This document shows positions 1-5,944 of a stretch of 9,966 nt of DNA, in pieces. Source of the stretch: Chlorobiales bacterium (GTDB lineage Bacteria; Bacteroidota; Chlorobiia; Chlorobiales; Chlorobiaceae); the NCBI GenBank assembly GCA_022360275.1, contig JAKSDC010000105.1, positions 1 through 9,966 of the forward strand. The letters run 5' to 3'. The position numbers and the translations under genes are program-made. The first letter of the stretch is position 1; every line of letters starts with the position of its first letter. The notes beneath the pieces are model-generated. The model worked only from the letters and a program-made list of their open reading frames with translations. It was not told the origin of the DNA and ran no database searches.

Positions 1-384
1 CCCTTCAAAATAGAGTTCATGCAGACGATCATGTTTATCCTCGTGATCGCCTCTCTCGTTCAGCTTGTTGAAATCGTTTTGAAAAAAGTGAGCAAATCGC
101 TCTACAACTCGCTTGGGATTTTCCTGCCGCTCATTACCACCAACTGTGCTATCCTCGGTGTTGCCTTGATTGCCATACAGGAAGATTACTCGTTTGTCAC
201 CTCCGTGGTATTCGCCTTTTTCTCGGCAATGGGCTTTATCCTGGCAATTCTCCTGTTTGCAGGTATCAGGGAAAAACTCGAAGAAGCCGACGTACCGAAA
301 CCGTTCAAAAACGTCCCGATCGGATTCATTTCAGCAGCGATCCTCTCCCTTGCTTTCATGGGTTTCTCAGGCTTGGTGAAATAG
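1..384 (+). CDS. rnfA: Electron transport complex subunit RnfA, 3' part (5' end cut by window)
   Basis: This is the C-terminal 127 residues of an RnfA-type subunit. The frame is open from base 1, so the methionine at 19 is internal and about 65 N-terminal residues lie outside the window. RnfA is an integral membrane subunit of the Rnf ferredoxin:NAD+ oxidoreductase, which couples that redox step to ion translocation. The visible signature is GIFLPLITTNCAILGVAL; the TTNCA core is typical of RnfA, whereas the paralogue NqrE has TVNCA. A later stretch, AGIREKLEEADVPKPFK, and the ending AFMGFSGLVK also match the family. At least three hydrophobic helices are visible. A terminator follows directly, so this is probably the last gene of an rnf operon lying to the left. 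Identification as RnfA rather than NqrE is fairly secure. Confidence 0.93.
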   Translation, partial: PFKIEFMQTIMFILVIASLVQLVEIVLKKVSKSLYNSLGIFLPLITTNCAILGVALIAIQEDYSFVTSVVFAFFSAMGFILAILLFAGIREKLEEADVPKPFKNVPIGFISAAILSLAFMGFSGLVK

Positions 385-404
385 AAATCAAAGAAAAAAA
401 GAAC

Positions 405-440
405 AAAGGCCGACTCCCGGCATTCAGGAAGCGGCCTTTT
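405..440 (+). terminator. Rho-independent terminator after rnfA
   Basis: AAAGGCCG (405-412) pairs with CGGCCTTT (432-439), giving an 8-bp stem with a 19-nt loop that ends in a run of four T. It lies 20 bp after the rnfA stop codon, and an A-rich tract just before it could make it bidirectional. Confidence 0.75.
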
Positions 441-617
441 AGTGTTTACTGTCCGGCATTCGACACCATTGTCGTAGAACCGCTAAAACCCAGTAACCAG
501 CGCAAACAGGGAAACCTTTCTGTTCTTTCAACAACTTTCCGCCCGGCAGCGTTTTCTTTTGAATATCACCTTCAATCAACACCCTTTCAATCAGACTCGC
601 GGATGTACTATAACTGC
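441..617. other. Spacer between rnfA and the SQR-like gene, no convincing gene
   Basis: No gene is supported here. TTCAATCA occurs twice, at 571-578 and 586-593, in the contexts ACCTTCAATCA and CCTTTCAATCA, 15 bp apart and just upstream of the predicted promoter. On the minus strand one frame stays open for about 60 codons and ends at the TAA near 441, but it lacks an ATG start and any family signature, so it is not called. Confidence 0.4.
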
Positions 618-660
618 TTGTGTTTTGAAAAGATGTTGCCTATATTTAACGATAGTTAAA
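618..660 (+). promoter_or_regulatory. Sigma-70-type promoter with overlapping palindromic operator for the SQR-like gene
   Basis: A -35 box TTGTGT (618-623) and a -10 box TATATT (641-646) are separated by 17 bp. The perfect inverted repeat TTTAAC-GATA-GTTAAA (645-660) begins inside the -10 box and covers the predicted start of transcription. That is the usual position for a repressor site. The regulator is unknown. This is inference from spacing and symmetry only. Confidence 0.5.
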
Positions 661-727
661 GACCTTCCTCCACAAGATTACCACGCATTTTCCCGAGAAA
701 CCATCACTAAAAGGAGACCTACAGATC

Positions 728-1954
728 ATGTCAAAAAAGATAGTTGTCCTGGGTGCCGGGACGGGTGGAACGATCGTATCCAACAATCTCAGAAGACATC
801 TTCCTGACGACTGGGAAATCACGGTGATTGATCGTGACGACAAGCATATTTATCAGCCCGGGATGCTCTTCGTACCGTTTGATATTCAGAAATCCGGCAC
901 GCTGACACGGTCCAGGAAAAAGTATATTCTTCCCGGCGTCAATTTTGTCATCGATGAGATTACCCATATTGACCCGGAAAAGAGAGAGGTAAAAACAAAA
1001 AACCGCAGTTTTTCCTATGACTTTCTGGTAATCAGTACAGGCTGCAAGATTGTTCCCGAAGAAAATGATGGTCTGATGGATGCGTGGGGTAAAAATGCTT
1101 TTACTTTTTACTCAATAGAGGGAGCTGATCTTTTGCGTCAAAAACTCAAGGAGTTCGATGGCGGCAAGCTCGTGCTCAACATCGCCGAAGTTCCGTTCAA
1201 GTGCCCTGTTGCACCTATCGAGTTCGTTTTTCTGGCCGATTGGTACTTTAAGAAAAAAGGCATCAGGAACAAGGTTGAAATCGAACTGGTCACCCCTTTG
1301 ACCGGAGCCTTCACCAAGCCCAAAGCCTCGGCTGTTTTCGGGGAATCCGCCAAAGAGAAAAACATCAAAATAACTCCGGCTTTCGAGCTGAATGAGGTCA
1401 ACGGAAAGGAAAAGTATATTGAATCCATACAGGGCGACAAAATACCTTACGACATGCTGGTGATTATTCCCACAACAATCGGCGATGACGTTATCAGCGA
1501 CTCCGGACTGGACGACGGCATAGGCTATGTTCCGACGCATCTCAACACTCTTCAGGCACTCAAGCACGAAAGAATCTATGTGATCGGCGACGCCACCAAT
1601 GTCCCGACATCAAAGGCCGGGTCGGTAGCCCATTATGAAGCTGATGTGGTTGTGTTCAATATTATGGCGGAAATTCACGGCATAAAACCTGAAGAAATCT
1701 ACGACGGCCATTCAACATGCTTCATTGTCTATTCCAAAGGAACTTCGTCACTTATCGACTTCAACTACAAGATCGAGCCGCTTCCCGGGAAGTTCCCGCT
1801 TCCTCATATGGGTCCTTTCTCGCTTCTCAAGGAAACCAAGGCTAACTGGTACGGAAAACTTGGCTTCGAATGGCTCTACTGGAATGTCCTGCTTGCAGGC
1901 AGGCACCTGGGCATGCCTCCCACCCTTGTTATGGCTGGTAAAGAAATAGGATAG
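728..1954 (+). CDS. sqr: Sulfide:quinone oxidoreductase-like FAD-dependent flavoprotein
   Basis: The 408-residue protein belongs to the two-dinucleotide-binding-domain flavoprotein family and most resembles SQR, which oxidises sulfide to sulfur or polysulfide and passes electrons to the membrane quinone pool. The FAD-binding motif GAGTGG is at residues 9-14, a STG turn at 103-105, and a second FAD-contact motif YVIGDAT at 284-290. Only three cysteines are present: C106, C159 (in FKCP) and C331 (in GHSTCF). C159 and C331 are placed like the redox-active pair of SQRs. The C-terminus (about 374-400) is aromatic and amphipathic, in keeping with monotopic membrane attachment; there is no signal peptide. 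The start is fixed by AAGGAG at 711-716. The gene stands alone between its own promoter and terminator. The SQR type (I-VI) cannot be assigned here, and sulfide activity is inferred from the family. Confidence 0.85.
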   Translation: MSKKIVVLGAGTGGTIVSNNLRRHLPDDWEITVIDRDDKHIYQPGMLFVPFDIQKSGTLTRSRKKYILPGVNFVIDEITHIDPEKREVKTKNRSFSYDFLVISTGCKIVPEENDGLMDAWGKNAFTFYSIEGADLLRQKLKEFDGGKLVLNIAEVPFKCPVAPIEFVFLADWYFKKKGIRNKVEIELVTPLTGAFTKPKASAVFGESAKEKNIKITPAFELNEVNGKEKYIESIQGDKIPYDMLVIIPTTIGDDVISDSGLDDGIGYVPTHLNTLQALKHERIYVIGDATNVPTSKAGSVAHYEADVVVFNIMAEIHGIKPEEIYDGHSTCFIVYSKGTSSLIDFNYKIEPLPGKFPLPHMGPFSLLKETKANWYGKLGFEWLYWNVLLAGRHLGMPPTLVMAGKEIG

Positions 1955-1969
1955 TTTGGTTTTTCAAGG

Positions 1970-2012
1970 AACGTTCGGCAGGCGGGAACCGGAAAAGCCT
2001 GCTGAACGTTTC
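1970..2012 (+). terminator. Strong hairpin terminator after the SQR-like gene
   Basis: AACGTTCGGCAGGC (1970-1983) pairs over 14 positions with GCCTGCTGAACGTT (1997-2010), with one G-U pair and a 13-nt loop. The stem starts 15 bp after the stop codon. The U-tract is short, so factor-dependent termination or 3'-end protection is also possible. Confidence 0.7.
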
Positions 2013-2198
2013 ATTACTCAGCAAAAGTAGTTACACTCGCTGTTCCTCAGCGCAGCAATCCAGCAGGGACGGCTTTTGCCATCACCAATCTGAAAGAAAT
2101 TCACACGTTCGCAGAATGTGTCAGCAAATGCGAGCGGTTGTTTTTCCGTTTTGCAAAAAAGAGAATTTGCAAGCAGGAAAGAAATCCGTAAACTTAGT

Positions 2199-2217
2199 GT
2201 CCTCTTTGCAGGAGGAC
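2199..2217 (+). promoter_or_regulatory. Hairpin that would mask the Shine-Dalgarno of the thiS leader ORF
   Basis: GTCCTC (2199-2204) pairs with GAGGAC (2212-2217) across a 7-nt loop. The right arm and loop contain the AGGAGG (2210-2215) that serves the leader ORF starting at 2223. If it forms in mRNA, this stem would hide that ribosome binding site. An A/T-rich inverted repeat, TTGCAAA (2151-2157) with TTTGCAA (2166-2172), lies further upstream. The CTGAGA-type core of a TPP riboswitch was not found in 2010-2242. Confidence 0.4.
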
Positions 2218-2222
2218 TCAAA

Positions 2223-2246
2223 ATGAATCATGGTTTTTTGAGATGA
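2223..2246 (+). CDS. Seven-codon leader ORF overlapping the thiS start
   Basis: ATG at 2223 opens a short frame encoding MNHGFLR, with TGA at 2244-2246. AGGAGG at 2210-2215 is seven bases before the ATG, which is ideal spacing. The stop overlaps the thiS ATG in the sequence ATGA (2243-2246). The bases just before thiS (GGTTTTTTGAG) carry no real Shine-Dalgarno. The likeliest role is translational coupling: ribosomes finishing the leader restart on thiS. Whether the peptide itself has a function is unknown. The reading is direct; the function is inference. Confidence 0.5.
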   Translation: MNHGFLR

Positions 2247-2446
2247 TAACGATTACTTTGAATGGCGAACAACACAAGATTCGCGATGGATCGACCGTTG
2301 ACGACATACTTGACATTATCGGAGCCGAAAAGCAACGAGTAGCGGTCGTTGTCAATGAAAACATAGTATATCCCGAAAAGCACAGCAGTATGGTGCTGCA
2401 GGAAAATGATCAGGTCGAGGTACTTGCCTTCGTAGAAGGCGGTTGA
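2243..2446 (+). CDS. thiS: Thiazole synthase sulfur carrier protein ThiS
   Basis: This 67-residue ubiquitin-fold sulfur carrier has the usual ThiS length. The start MITITLNGEQ, the central VAVVVNENIV and the C-terminal EGG are all family hallmarks. The terminal GG is adenylated by ThiF and converted to a thiocarboxylate, which donates sulfur to the thiazole ring on ThiG in the cytoplasm. It is the first full-length gene of a thiS-thiG-thiH operon, nine bases ahead of thiG. Its own ribosome binding site is poor, and initiation probably depends on the leader ORF that ends on its start codon. No thiF follows in this operon, so the activating enzyme must be encoded elsewhere or be a shared MoeB/ThiF-type protein. 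Confidence 0.93.
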   Translation: MITITLNGEQHKIRDGSTVDDILDIIGAEKQRVAVVVNENIVYPEKHSSMVLQENDQVEVLAFVEGG

Positions 2447-2455
2447 CGGGCCTGT

Positions 2456-3253
2456 ATGGTTAATAAGTACGTTATGAATGAATTGCAGATAGGAACTTAT
2501 AGATTCTCTTCCCGCCTTATTCTAGGCACAGGAAAATTCGGCAACGTCCAGTCGATGCTCGATGCCATTCGTGCATCTGGAACAGAGCTGGTAACCGTGG
2601 CTATTCGCAGGTTCAACCGCGAGCAGATCGAACATGATCTTTTTGCAGCTCTTTCAACTATCGACGGCTTGACGCTGATGCCGAACACTTCAGGGGCTTC
2701 GAATGCAAGAGAAGCCGTCAGGGCAGCACATATATCCCGTGAACTTTCAGGCAGTCCGTTCATCAAGGTTGAGATTCATCCCAACCCACAGCACCTCATG
2801 CCGGATCCGATTGAAACATACGAGGCATCGAGAATTCTCGCATCTGAAGGTTTTTTGGTCATGCCTTACATTTCGGCTGATCCGGTCTTGGCAAAAAGAC
2901 TCGAAGACGCCGGATGCGCATCCGTTATGCCGCTCGGCTCTGCAATCGGGAGCGGGCAAGGTTTGACAACGGCCGAAATGATCAAGCTTATTATCCGTGA
3001 AAGCAGCATCCCGGTGATTGTCGATGCAGGTCTGCGTTCCCCATCCGAAGCCTGTGCGGCAATTGAAATGGGATGCGAAGCTGTTCTGGTTAACAGCGCA
3101 ATTGCAGTTGCAGAAAACCCTGAGGAAATGGCTACAGCATTTGCCGGTGCCGTTAAAGCAGGCTACAAGGCAAGGAAAGCAGGGATCATGCCCAGATCGG
3201 GATCAGCAGTAGCAACCAGTCCGTTAACCTCTTTTCTAGGTAAAGCAACATGA
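2456..3253 (+). CDS. thiG: Thiazole synthase ThiG
   Basis: ThiG is a TIM-barrel enzyme that joins 1-deoxy-D-xylulose 5-phosphate, dehydroglycine and ThiS-thiocarboxylate sulfur to make the thiamine thiazole phosphate. The 265-residue protein is full length. It shows LILGTGKF at 21-28, LMPNTSGA at 74-81, FIKVEIHP at 102-109 with the Schiff-base lysine K104 and E106, VMPLGSAIGSGQGL near 157-170 around a phosphate-binding loop, and VIVDAG with D190. The end ATSPLTSFL is typical. The start could also be the in-frame ATG at 2474 (MNELQIGTYRF), which fits the usual family N-terminus better; neither start has a strong ribosome binding site. The stop overlaps the thiH start (ATGA at 3250-3253), indicating translational coupling. 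Confidence 0.96.
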   Translation: MVNKYVMNELQIGTYRFSSRLILGTGKFGNVQSMLDAIRASGTELVTVAIRRFNREQIEHDLFAALSTIDGLTLMPNTSGASNAREAVRAAHISRELSGSPFIKVEIHPNPQHLMPDPIETYEASRILASEGFLVMPYISADPVLAKRLEDAGCASVMPLGSAIGSGQGLTTAEMIKLIIRESSIPVIVDAGLRSPSEACAAIEMGCEAVLVNSAIAVAENPEEMATAFAGAVKAGYKARKAGIMPRSGSAVATSPLTSFLGKAT

Positions 3254-4317
3254 ACGGATTACCGGATTGGCTGACAAATGAAAAAGGGTCCGACGACATT
3301 GCTCCGCTTCTCATCAATGGCTCGTCATTTCCACTTGAATTTCTGGCCGCCGAAGCCAGAGCGATAACCTTGCGCCGTTTCGGACGAACCATGTCGCTCT
3401 ACGCACCGCTGTATCTCTCGAACGTTTGTTCAAGCGGCTGCGCATACTGCGGTTATGCCTCTGACAGAAAAACCATTCGCCGGCACCTTGATTTCACGGA
3501 AGTAGAGCGTGAACTTTCAGGCATGAAAGCCATGGGCATCAGCGATGTCCTGCTCTTGACCGGAGAGCGGACTGCTGAAGTAAATTTTGACTATTTGAGA
3601 CGTTGCGTGGACATTGCAGCCGCCATGATGCCAAGAGTCTCAGTGGAAGCATTTCCCATGAGTGTCAATGAATACGCCGCGCTTGCCGACTGCGGCTGTA
3701 CGGGCATCACCATCTACCAGGAAACATACGACCCGGAACAGTATCGCATTCTGCATCGCTGGGGGGCCAAACAGAACTTCCTCGATCGCCTGGAAATACC
3801 TGAACGCGCTCTTCAGGCGGGTATTAAAACTATCGGAATAGGTGCTCTTCTCGGCCTTTCCGACCCTGTAGAGGAAGCGTTGAAACTGTTACGCCATGTC
3901 CGGCACCTTGGCAAAACATACTGGAAAGCCGGGTTGTCGGTCTCGTTTCCCCGTATACGCCCGCAGACAGGAGGGTTTCAACCGGCATTTCACGTAACGG
4001 ATCATTTTCTTGCACGGATGATTTTTGCGTTCCGTATCGGCATGCCTGATGTCGAATTGGTGCTTTCAACTCGTGAAAGTCCTGCACTCCGGGACGGCAT
4101 GGCAGGGCTTGCGATCACACGCATGAGTATTGCAAGCAGAACGACGGTCGGCGGATATGTAGAGCCGGAGAACAGCCAGCAAGGACAGTTTGAAGTGTAT
4201 GATGACCGCAGTGCCGAAGAATTCTGCTCCGCCCTGCAGGCGAAAAACATCGAGCCTGTTTTCAAGAACTGGGAGCCTGTCTACAATGGTCCCAGCACGG
4301 AAAATAACATCAGCTAA
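3250..4317 (+). CDS. thiH: 2-iminoacetate synthase ThiH (radical SAM tyrosine lyase)
   Basis: ThiH cleaves tyrosine with S-adenosylmethionine and a 4Fe-4S cluster, giving p-cresol and dehydroglycine (2-iminoacetate) for ThiG. The 355-residue protein carries the radical SAM motif CSSGCAYC with C60, C64 and C67. The C-terminal ThiH-associated region includes LSTRESPALRDGM and a conserved glycine-rich stretch near 300. Oxygen-tolerant species often use the oxidase ThiO instead, so ThiH fits an anaerobic lifestyle. The gene starts inside the thiG stop codon and is the last gene of the operon, ending 14 bp before a 10-bp GC-rich hairpin. It is slightly shorter than E. coli ThiH but no conserved block appears missing. 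Anaerobic lifestyle is inference. Confidence 0.95.
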   Translation: MNGLPDWLTNEKGSDDIAPLLINGSSFPLEFLAAEARAITLRRFGRTMSLYAPLYLSNVCSSGCAYCGYASDRKTIRRHLDFTEVERELSGMKAMGISDVLLLTGERTAEVNFDYLRRCVDIAAAMMPRVSVEAFPMSVNEYAALADCGCTGITIYQETYDPEQYRILHRWGAKQNFLDRLEIPERALQAGIKTIGIGALLGLSDPVEEALKLLRHVRHLGKTYWKAGLSVSFPRIRPQTGGFQPAFHVTDHFLARMIFAFRIGMPDVELVLSTRESPALRDGMAGLAITRMSIASRTTVGGYVEPENSQQGQFEVYDDRSAEEFCSALQAKNIEPVFKNWEPVYNGPSTENNIS

Positions 4318-4331
4318 AAAGCCGAAATTGA

Positions 4332-4358
4332 TAACGGCCGGGAGATTACCGGCCGTTA
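4332..4358 (+). terminator. Hairpin closing the thiSGH operon, possibly bidirectional
   Basis: TAACGGCCGG (4332-4341) pairs perfectly with CCGGCCGTTA (4349-4358) around a 7-nt loop. It lies 14 bp after the thiH stop and 33 bp beyond the stop of the converging gene on the minus strand. Neither side has a long T-tract. A small GGGG-CATA-CCCC hairpin at 4378-4389 sits between it and the minus-strand gene. Confidence 0.6.
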
Positions 4359-4391
4359 GAACAAAAACACACTTGACGGGGCATACCCCCC

Positions 4392-4577
4392 TTATTTACT
4401 TTTCGGTCCAAACAGGAGCCAGAGCAGAAGCCCGATAAGAGGCAGGACTAAAACCAGTACAATCCAGAGCACTTTGGAACCGGTAGAGGCTGAGCTCTGG
4501 AAAATACTGACAATTGCCCAGACATCGAGCACGAGCACAATAAGACCGAACAATCCGCCGAATTCTATCCCGAACAT
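4392..4577 (-). CDS. Small two-helix membrane protein of the PLDc_N type
   Basis: The 61-residue protein has two hydrophobic helices, about residues 9-26 and 35-57, joined by a short polar turn (QSSASTGSK), and ends in LLWLLFGPKSK. The patterns DVWAIVSIF, STGSKVLWIVLVL and PLIGLLLWLLFGP are those of the PLDc_N family, the membrane segment found at the N-terminus of cardiolipin synthases and also as free-standing small proteins. No phospholipase HKD motif is present, so no enzyme activity is expected and the function of the free form is unknown. AAGGAAG lies a few bases before the start on the minus strand. It converges on thiH and lies downstream of a run of decayed sequence on its own strand. 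Confidence 0.8.
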   Translation of the reverse strand: MFGIEFGGLFGLIVLVLDVWAIVSIFQSSASTGSKVLWIVLVLVLPLIGLLLWLLFGPKSK

Positions 4578-4602
4578 AGCATCTTCCTTGTTGAGTTGTT
4601 AT

Positions 4603-4716
4603 TTATTTACATGATACGACTGCACTATCCTTAATGTAACTAAAATCACTCAAACCGGTTACAATGCCACCAAACATCTCTCTTTTGCCTTTTTGGCCAA
4701 CCATTGCTACTTTCAT
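4603..4716 (-). pseudogene. Short ORF resembling a degraded FeoB N-terminus
   Basis: A 37-codon frame starts MKVAMVGQKGKREMF after a good ribosome binding site (AGGGGAG) on the minus strand. The order K-V-A-M-V-G, then G-K, then VTGL loosely recalls the first strand and G1 (Walker A) loop of the GTPase FeoB, but the loop is shortened and no other G motif follows. It is in the same frame as the FeoA-like remnant just upstream, as expected for a feoA-feoB order. It could instead be an unrelated small ORF leading the PLDc_N-type gene, which starts 25 bases further on. Confidence 0.2.
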
Positions 4717-4767
4717 ACTCCCCTTTTGCCTAAAACCATATACTCCCTCGCTACAATTAACGTAACT

Positions 4768-4956
4768 TCAGCCAACAAAATACCCGTGCAGAGTCATTCT
4801 CGCAATCCAGCCGCCGAGTCCAATGCCTGCGAGCATCCCCCCTCTTTGTCAACACTTCGAGAATCCTATCTTAACATACTCTCCATCGGGAGCTCCGGGC
4901 AGCTGGTCCATGCAACTTTTTGTCCGAACATTTTTTTGATCGTTCACCATTTGCAT
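4768..4956 (-). pseudogene. FeoA-like remnant, interrupted by TGA and internally deleted
   Basis: On the minus strand one frame reads from ATG at 4956 through a TGA (4849-4851) to a second TGA (4768-4770). The pieces resemble FeoA, the small SH3-like partner of the ferrous iron transporter FeoB. MDQLPGAPDGEYVKIGFS corresponds to the family's DQLP start and IxGFS strand. After the first stop come MLAGIGL, like the RLAGIGI helix, and HGYFVG, like the GFFIG strand. A normal FeoA has about 25 more residues between the last two. So the sequence looks like a FeoA with a nonsense codon and an internal deletion. It follows the BsuPI-domain gene on the same strand. Recognition is by eye, and a chance likeness is possible. 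Confidence 0.4.
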
Positions 4957-4972
4957 CTTTGGTTTCAAATTG

Positions 4973-5623
4973 TTAATGAGCGAACCTTATTTCAAAATCT
5001 TTTGTAACCTCCTGCCTTGAAGCCACAAAAAGAGCTCTTGCCGTATAGATCCCTTCGGATACAATGTCATCGGGATTGATTTTCCATATCTCGGCAAATT
5101 CATGAAACTCCGAACCGCCAGGAATGGAAACGGGTGTAATAACCTCGGCAAACACCTTGCCATCACTCCATCTCCACATGGGTATCCCACTGTATTCAAC
5201 CCAGAAATCATAGATCTGTGTAGTAGGACACTGCCCCCTCCAAATGCTCCGAAAAGGCCACTGTACCAACATGGCAAGATCCATGCACTCTGATGGTTTA
5301 GCCTCCCCGGGCATTTTGTTTATCCAAAGGATATCCGTTCCGGTCTTCAGTACAATCTCAAGCTTACTCTCCCCTGTGAACTCTCTTCTCGGCTTGTATT
5401 CGCTGATTTTGTCATAAAAGATGCCACTGGAGCTCAATTTACCTTCGATCGTAACTTTTCGATTCAGAAAGCGGTGCAGGTCCGGATCTTCTTCCCAAAG
5501 ATGGACCTGCTTCATAACCACATCCTCCTTGTAATCAAAATACTGGAGAAAGTACTTCGGCCCTTCTGACTTACTCCCTATACAATCCAGCTTTGAAAAC
5601 AGGTAACCATCAAATATTTCCAT
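4973..5623 (-). CDS. Uncharacterised protein with C-terminal BsuPI-like domain
   Basis: The 216-residue soluble protein has no signal peptide or membrane segment. Its C-terminal part (about 125-215) resembles the BsuPI intracellular proteinase inhibitor domain, a beta-sandwich. The matching features are IYDFWVEYSGIPMWRWSDGK at 137-156, then VFAEVITPVSIPGGSEF, a tryptophan at 180, and GIYTARALF at 191-199. Residues 1-80, with FLNRKVTIEGKLSSSG, may form a small beta-barrel, but I do not recognise a family. The start is well supported by AGGAGG (CCTCCT at 5630-5635 on the plus strand), six bases before the ATG. Protease inhibition is known only for the Bacillus prototype and should not be assumed here; many proteins with this domain have unknown roles. 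Confidence 0.72.
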   Translation of the reverse strand: MEIFDGYLFSKLDCIGSKSEGPKYFLQYFDYKEDVVMKQVHLWEEDPDLHRFLNRKVTIEGKLSSSGIFYDKISEYKPRREFTGESKLEIVLKTGTDILWINKMPGEAKPSECMDLAMLVQWPFRSIWRGQCPTTQIYDFWVEYSGIPMWRWSDGKVFAEVITPVSIPGGSEFHEFAEIWKINPDDIVSEGIYTARALFVASRQEVTKDFEIRFAH

Positions 5624-5944
5624 TGTAAACCTCCTATTTTAGCGAACGGGTTGAAATTTCCTTTCACGTAGTGAAAACACTGAAATCACTGAGGTACTGA
5701 AAAATGATAGCCTGAACTTCCGGGAAATGACTTGGGGATTACAGATGAAATGTAACCATAACAAAACGAAACCAAAAAAAATGCGTATTATTTATCTGAC
5801 AAACCGCAGCACGAGACATTGTGCCTTCCGCTGTTCCAGAATCGGATTCAGAGCCGTAAACTTAAAGAATATCCTCTACTTCAACGTCCCATACTCCCCG
5901 CCTCGTAGAAGCTCTTTGCCGCATTAAGTTTTTTTTAATGGCTG
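5624..5944. other. Gene-free spacer with two palindromes
   Basis: No gene is supported in this stretch. A perfect inverted repeat, TTTCAC-GTA-GTGAAA, lies at 5662-5676, about 40 bp upstream of the BsuPI-domain gene on the minus strand, and may be an operator. At the other end CATTAA (5922-5927) and TTAATG (5935-5940) flank a T-tract. A 20-codon minus-strand frame beginning MRQRAS is open here but has no recognisable product. Confidence 0.35.

Noticed and set aside
1..384. NqrE instead of RnfA
   Set aside because: The TTNCAILGVAL block and the ending FSGLVK fit RnfA; NqrE has TVNCAIFG at the same place.
1112..1567. Long minus-strand ORF (151 codons) inside the SQR-like gene
   Set aside because: It is the antisense shadow of a well-conserved flavoprotein gene and has no signal of its own.
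2018..2221. Minus-strand ORF of 67 codons with several cysteines in the SQR-thiS spacer
   Set aside because: It starts with TTG, has no ribosome binding site, and lies across the thi leader and its hairpins. No family is recognised, although the C-terminal part looks less random than most.
2010..2242. TPP riboswitch ahead of thiS
   Set aside because: The conserved CTGAGA and the ACCTGATC/GGATAATGCC-like blocks were not found, so no riboswitch is called.
4603..4716. Glycosyltransferase start (MKVAMVGQKG resembles MKIAxIGQKGIP)
   Set aside because: The likeness stops after ten residues and the expected YGGxE motif is not followed by any further match; a FeoB-like remnant fits the neighbouring FeoA-like piece better.
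4693..5007. Plus-strand ORF of 104 codons
   Set aside because: It has no ribosome binding site or family features, overlaps the end of the BsuPI-domain gene, and lies opposite the FeoA-like remnant, which explains the sequence better.
5727..5927. Plus-strand ORF of 66 codons
   Set aside because: Arginine-rich, low-complexity composition with no recognised family and no ribosome binding site; likely chance.
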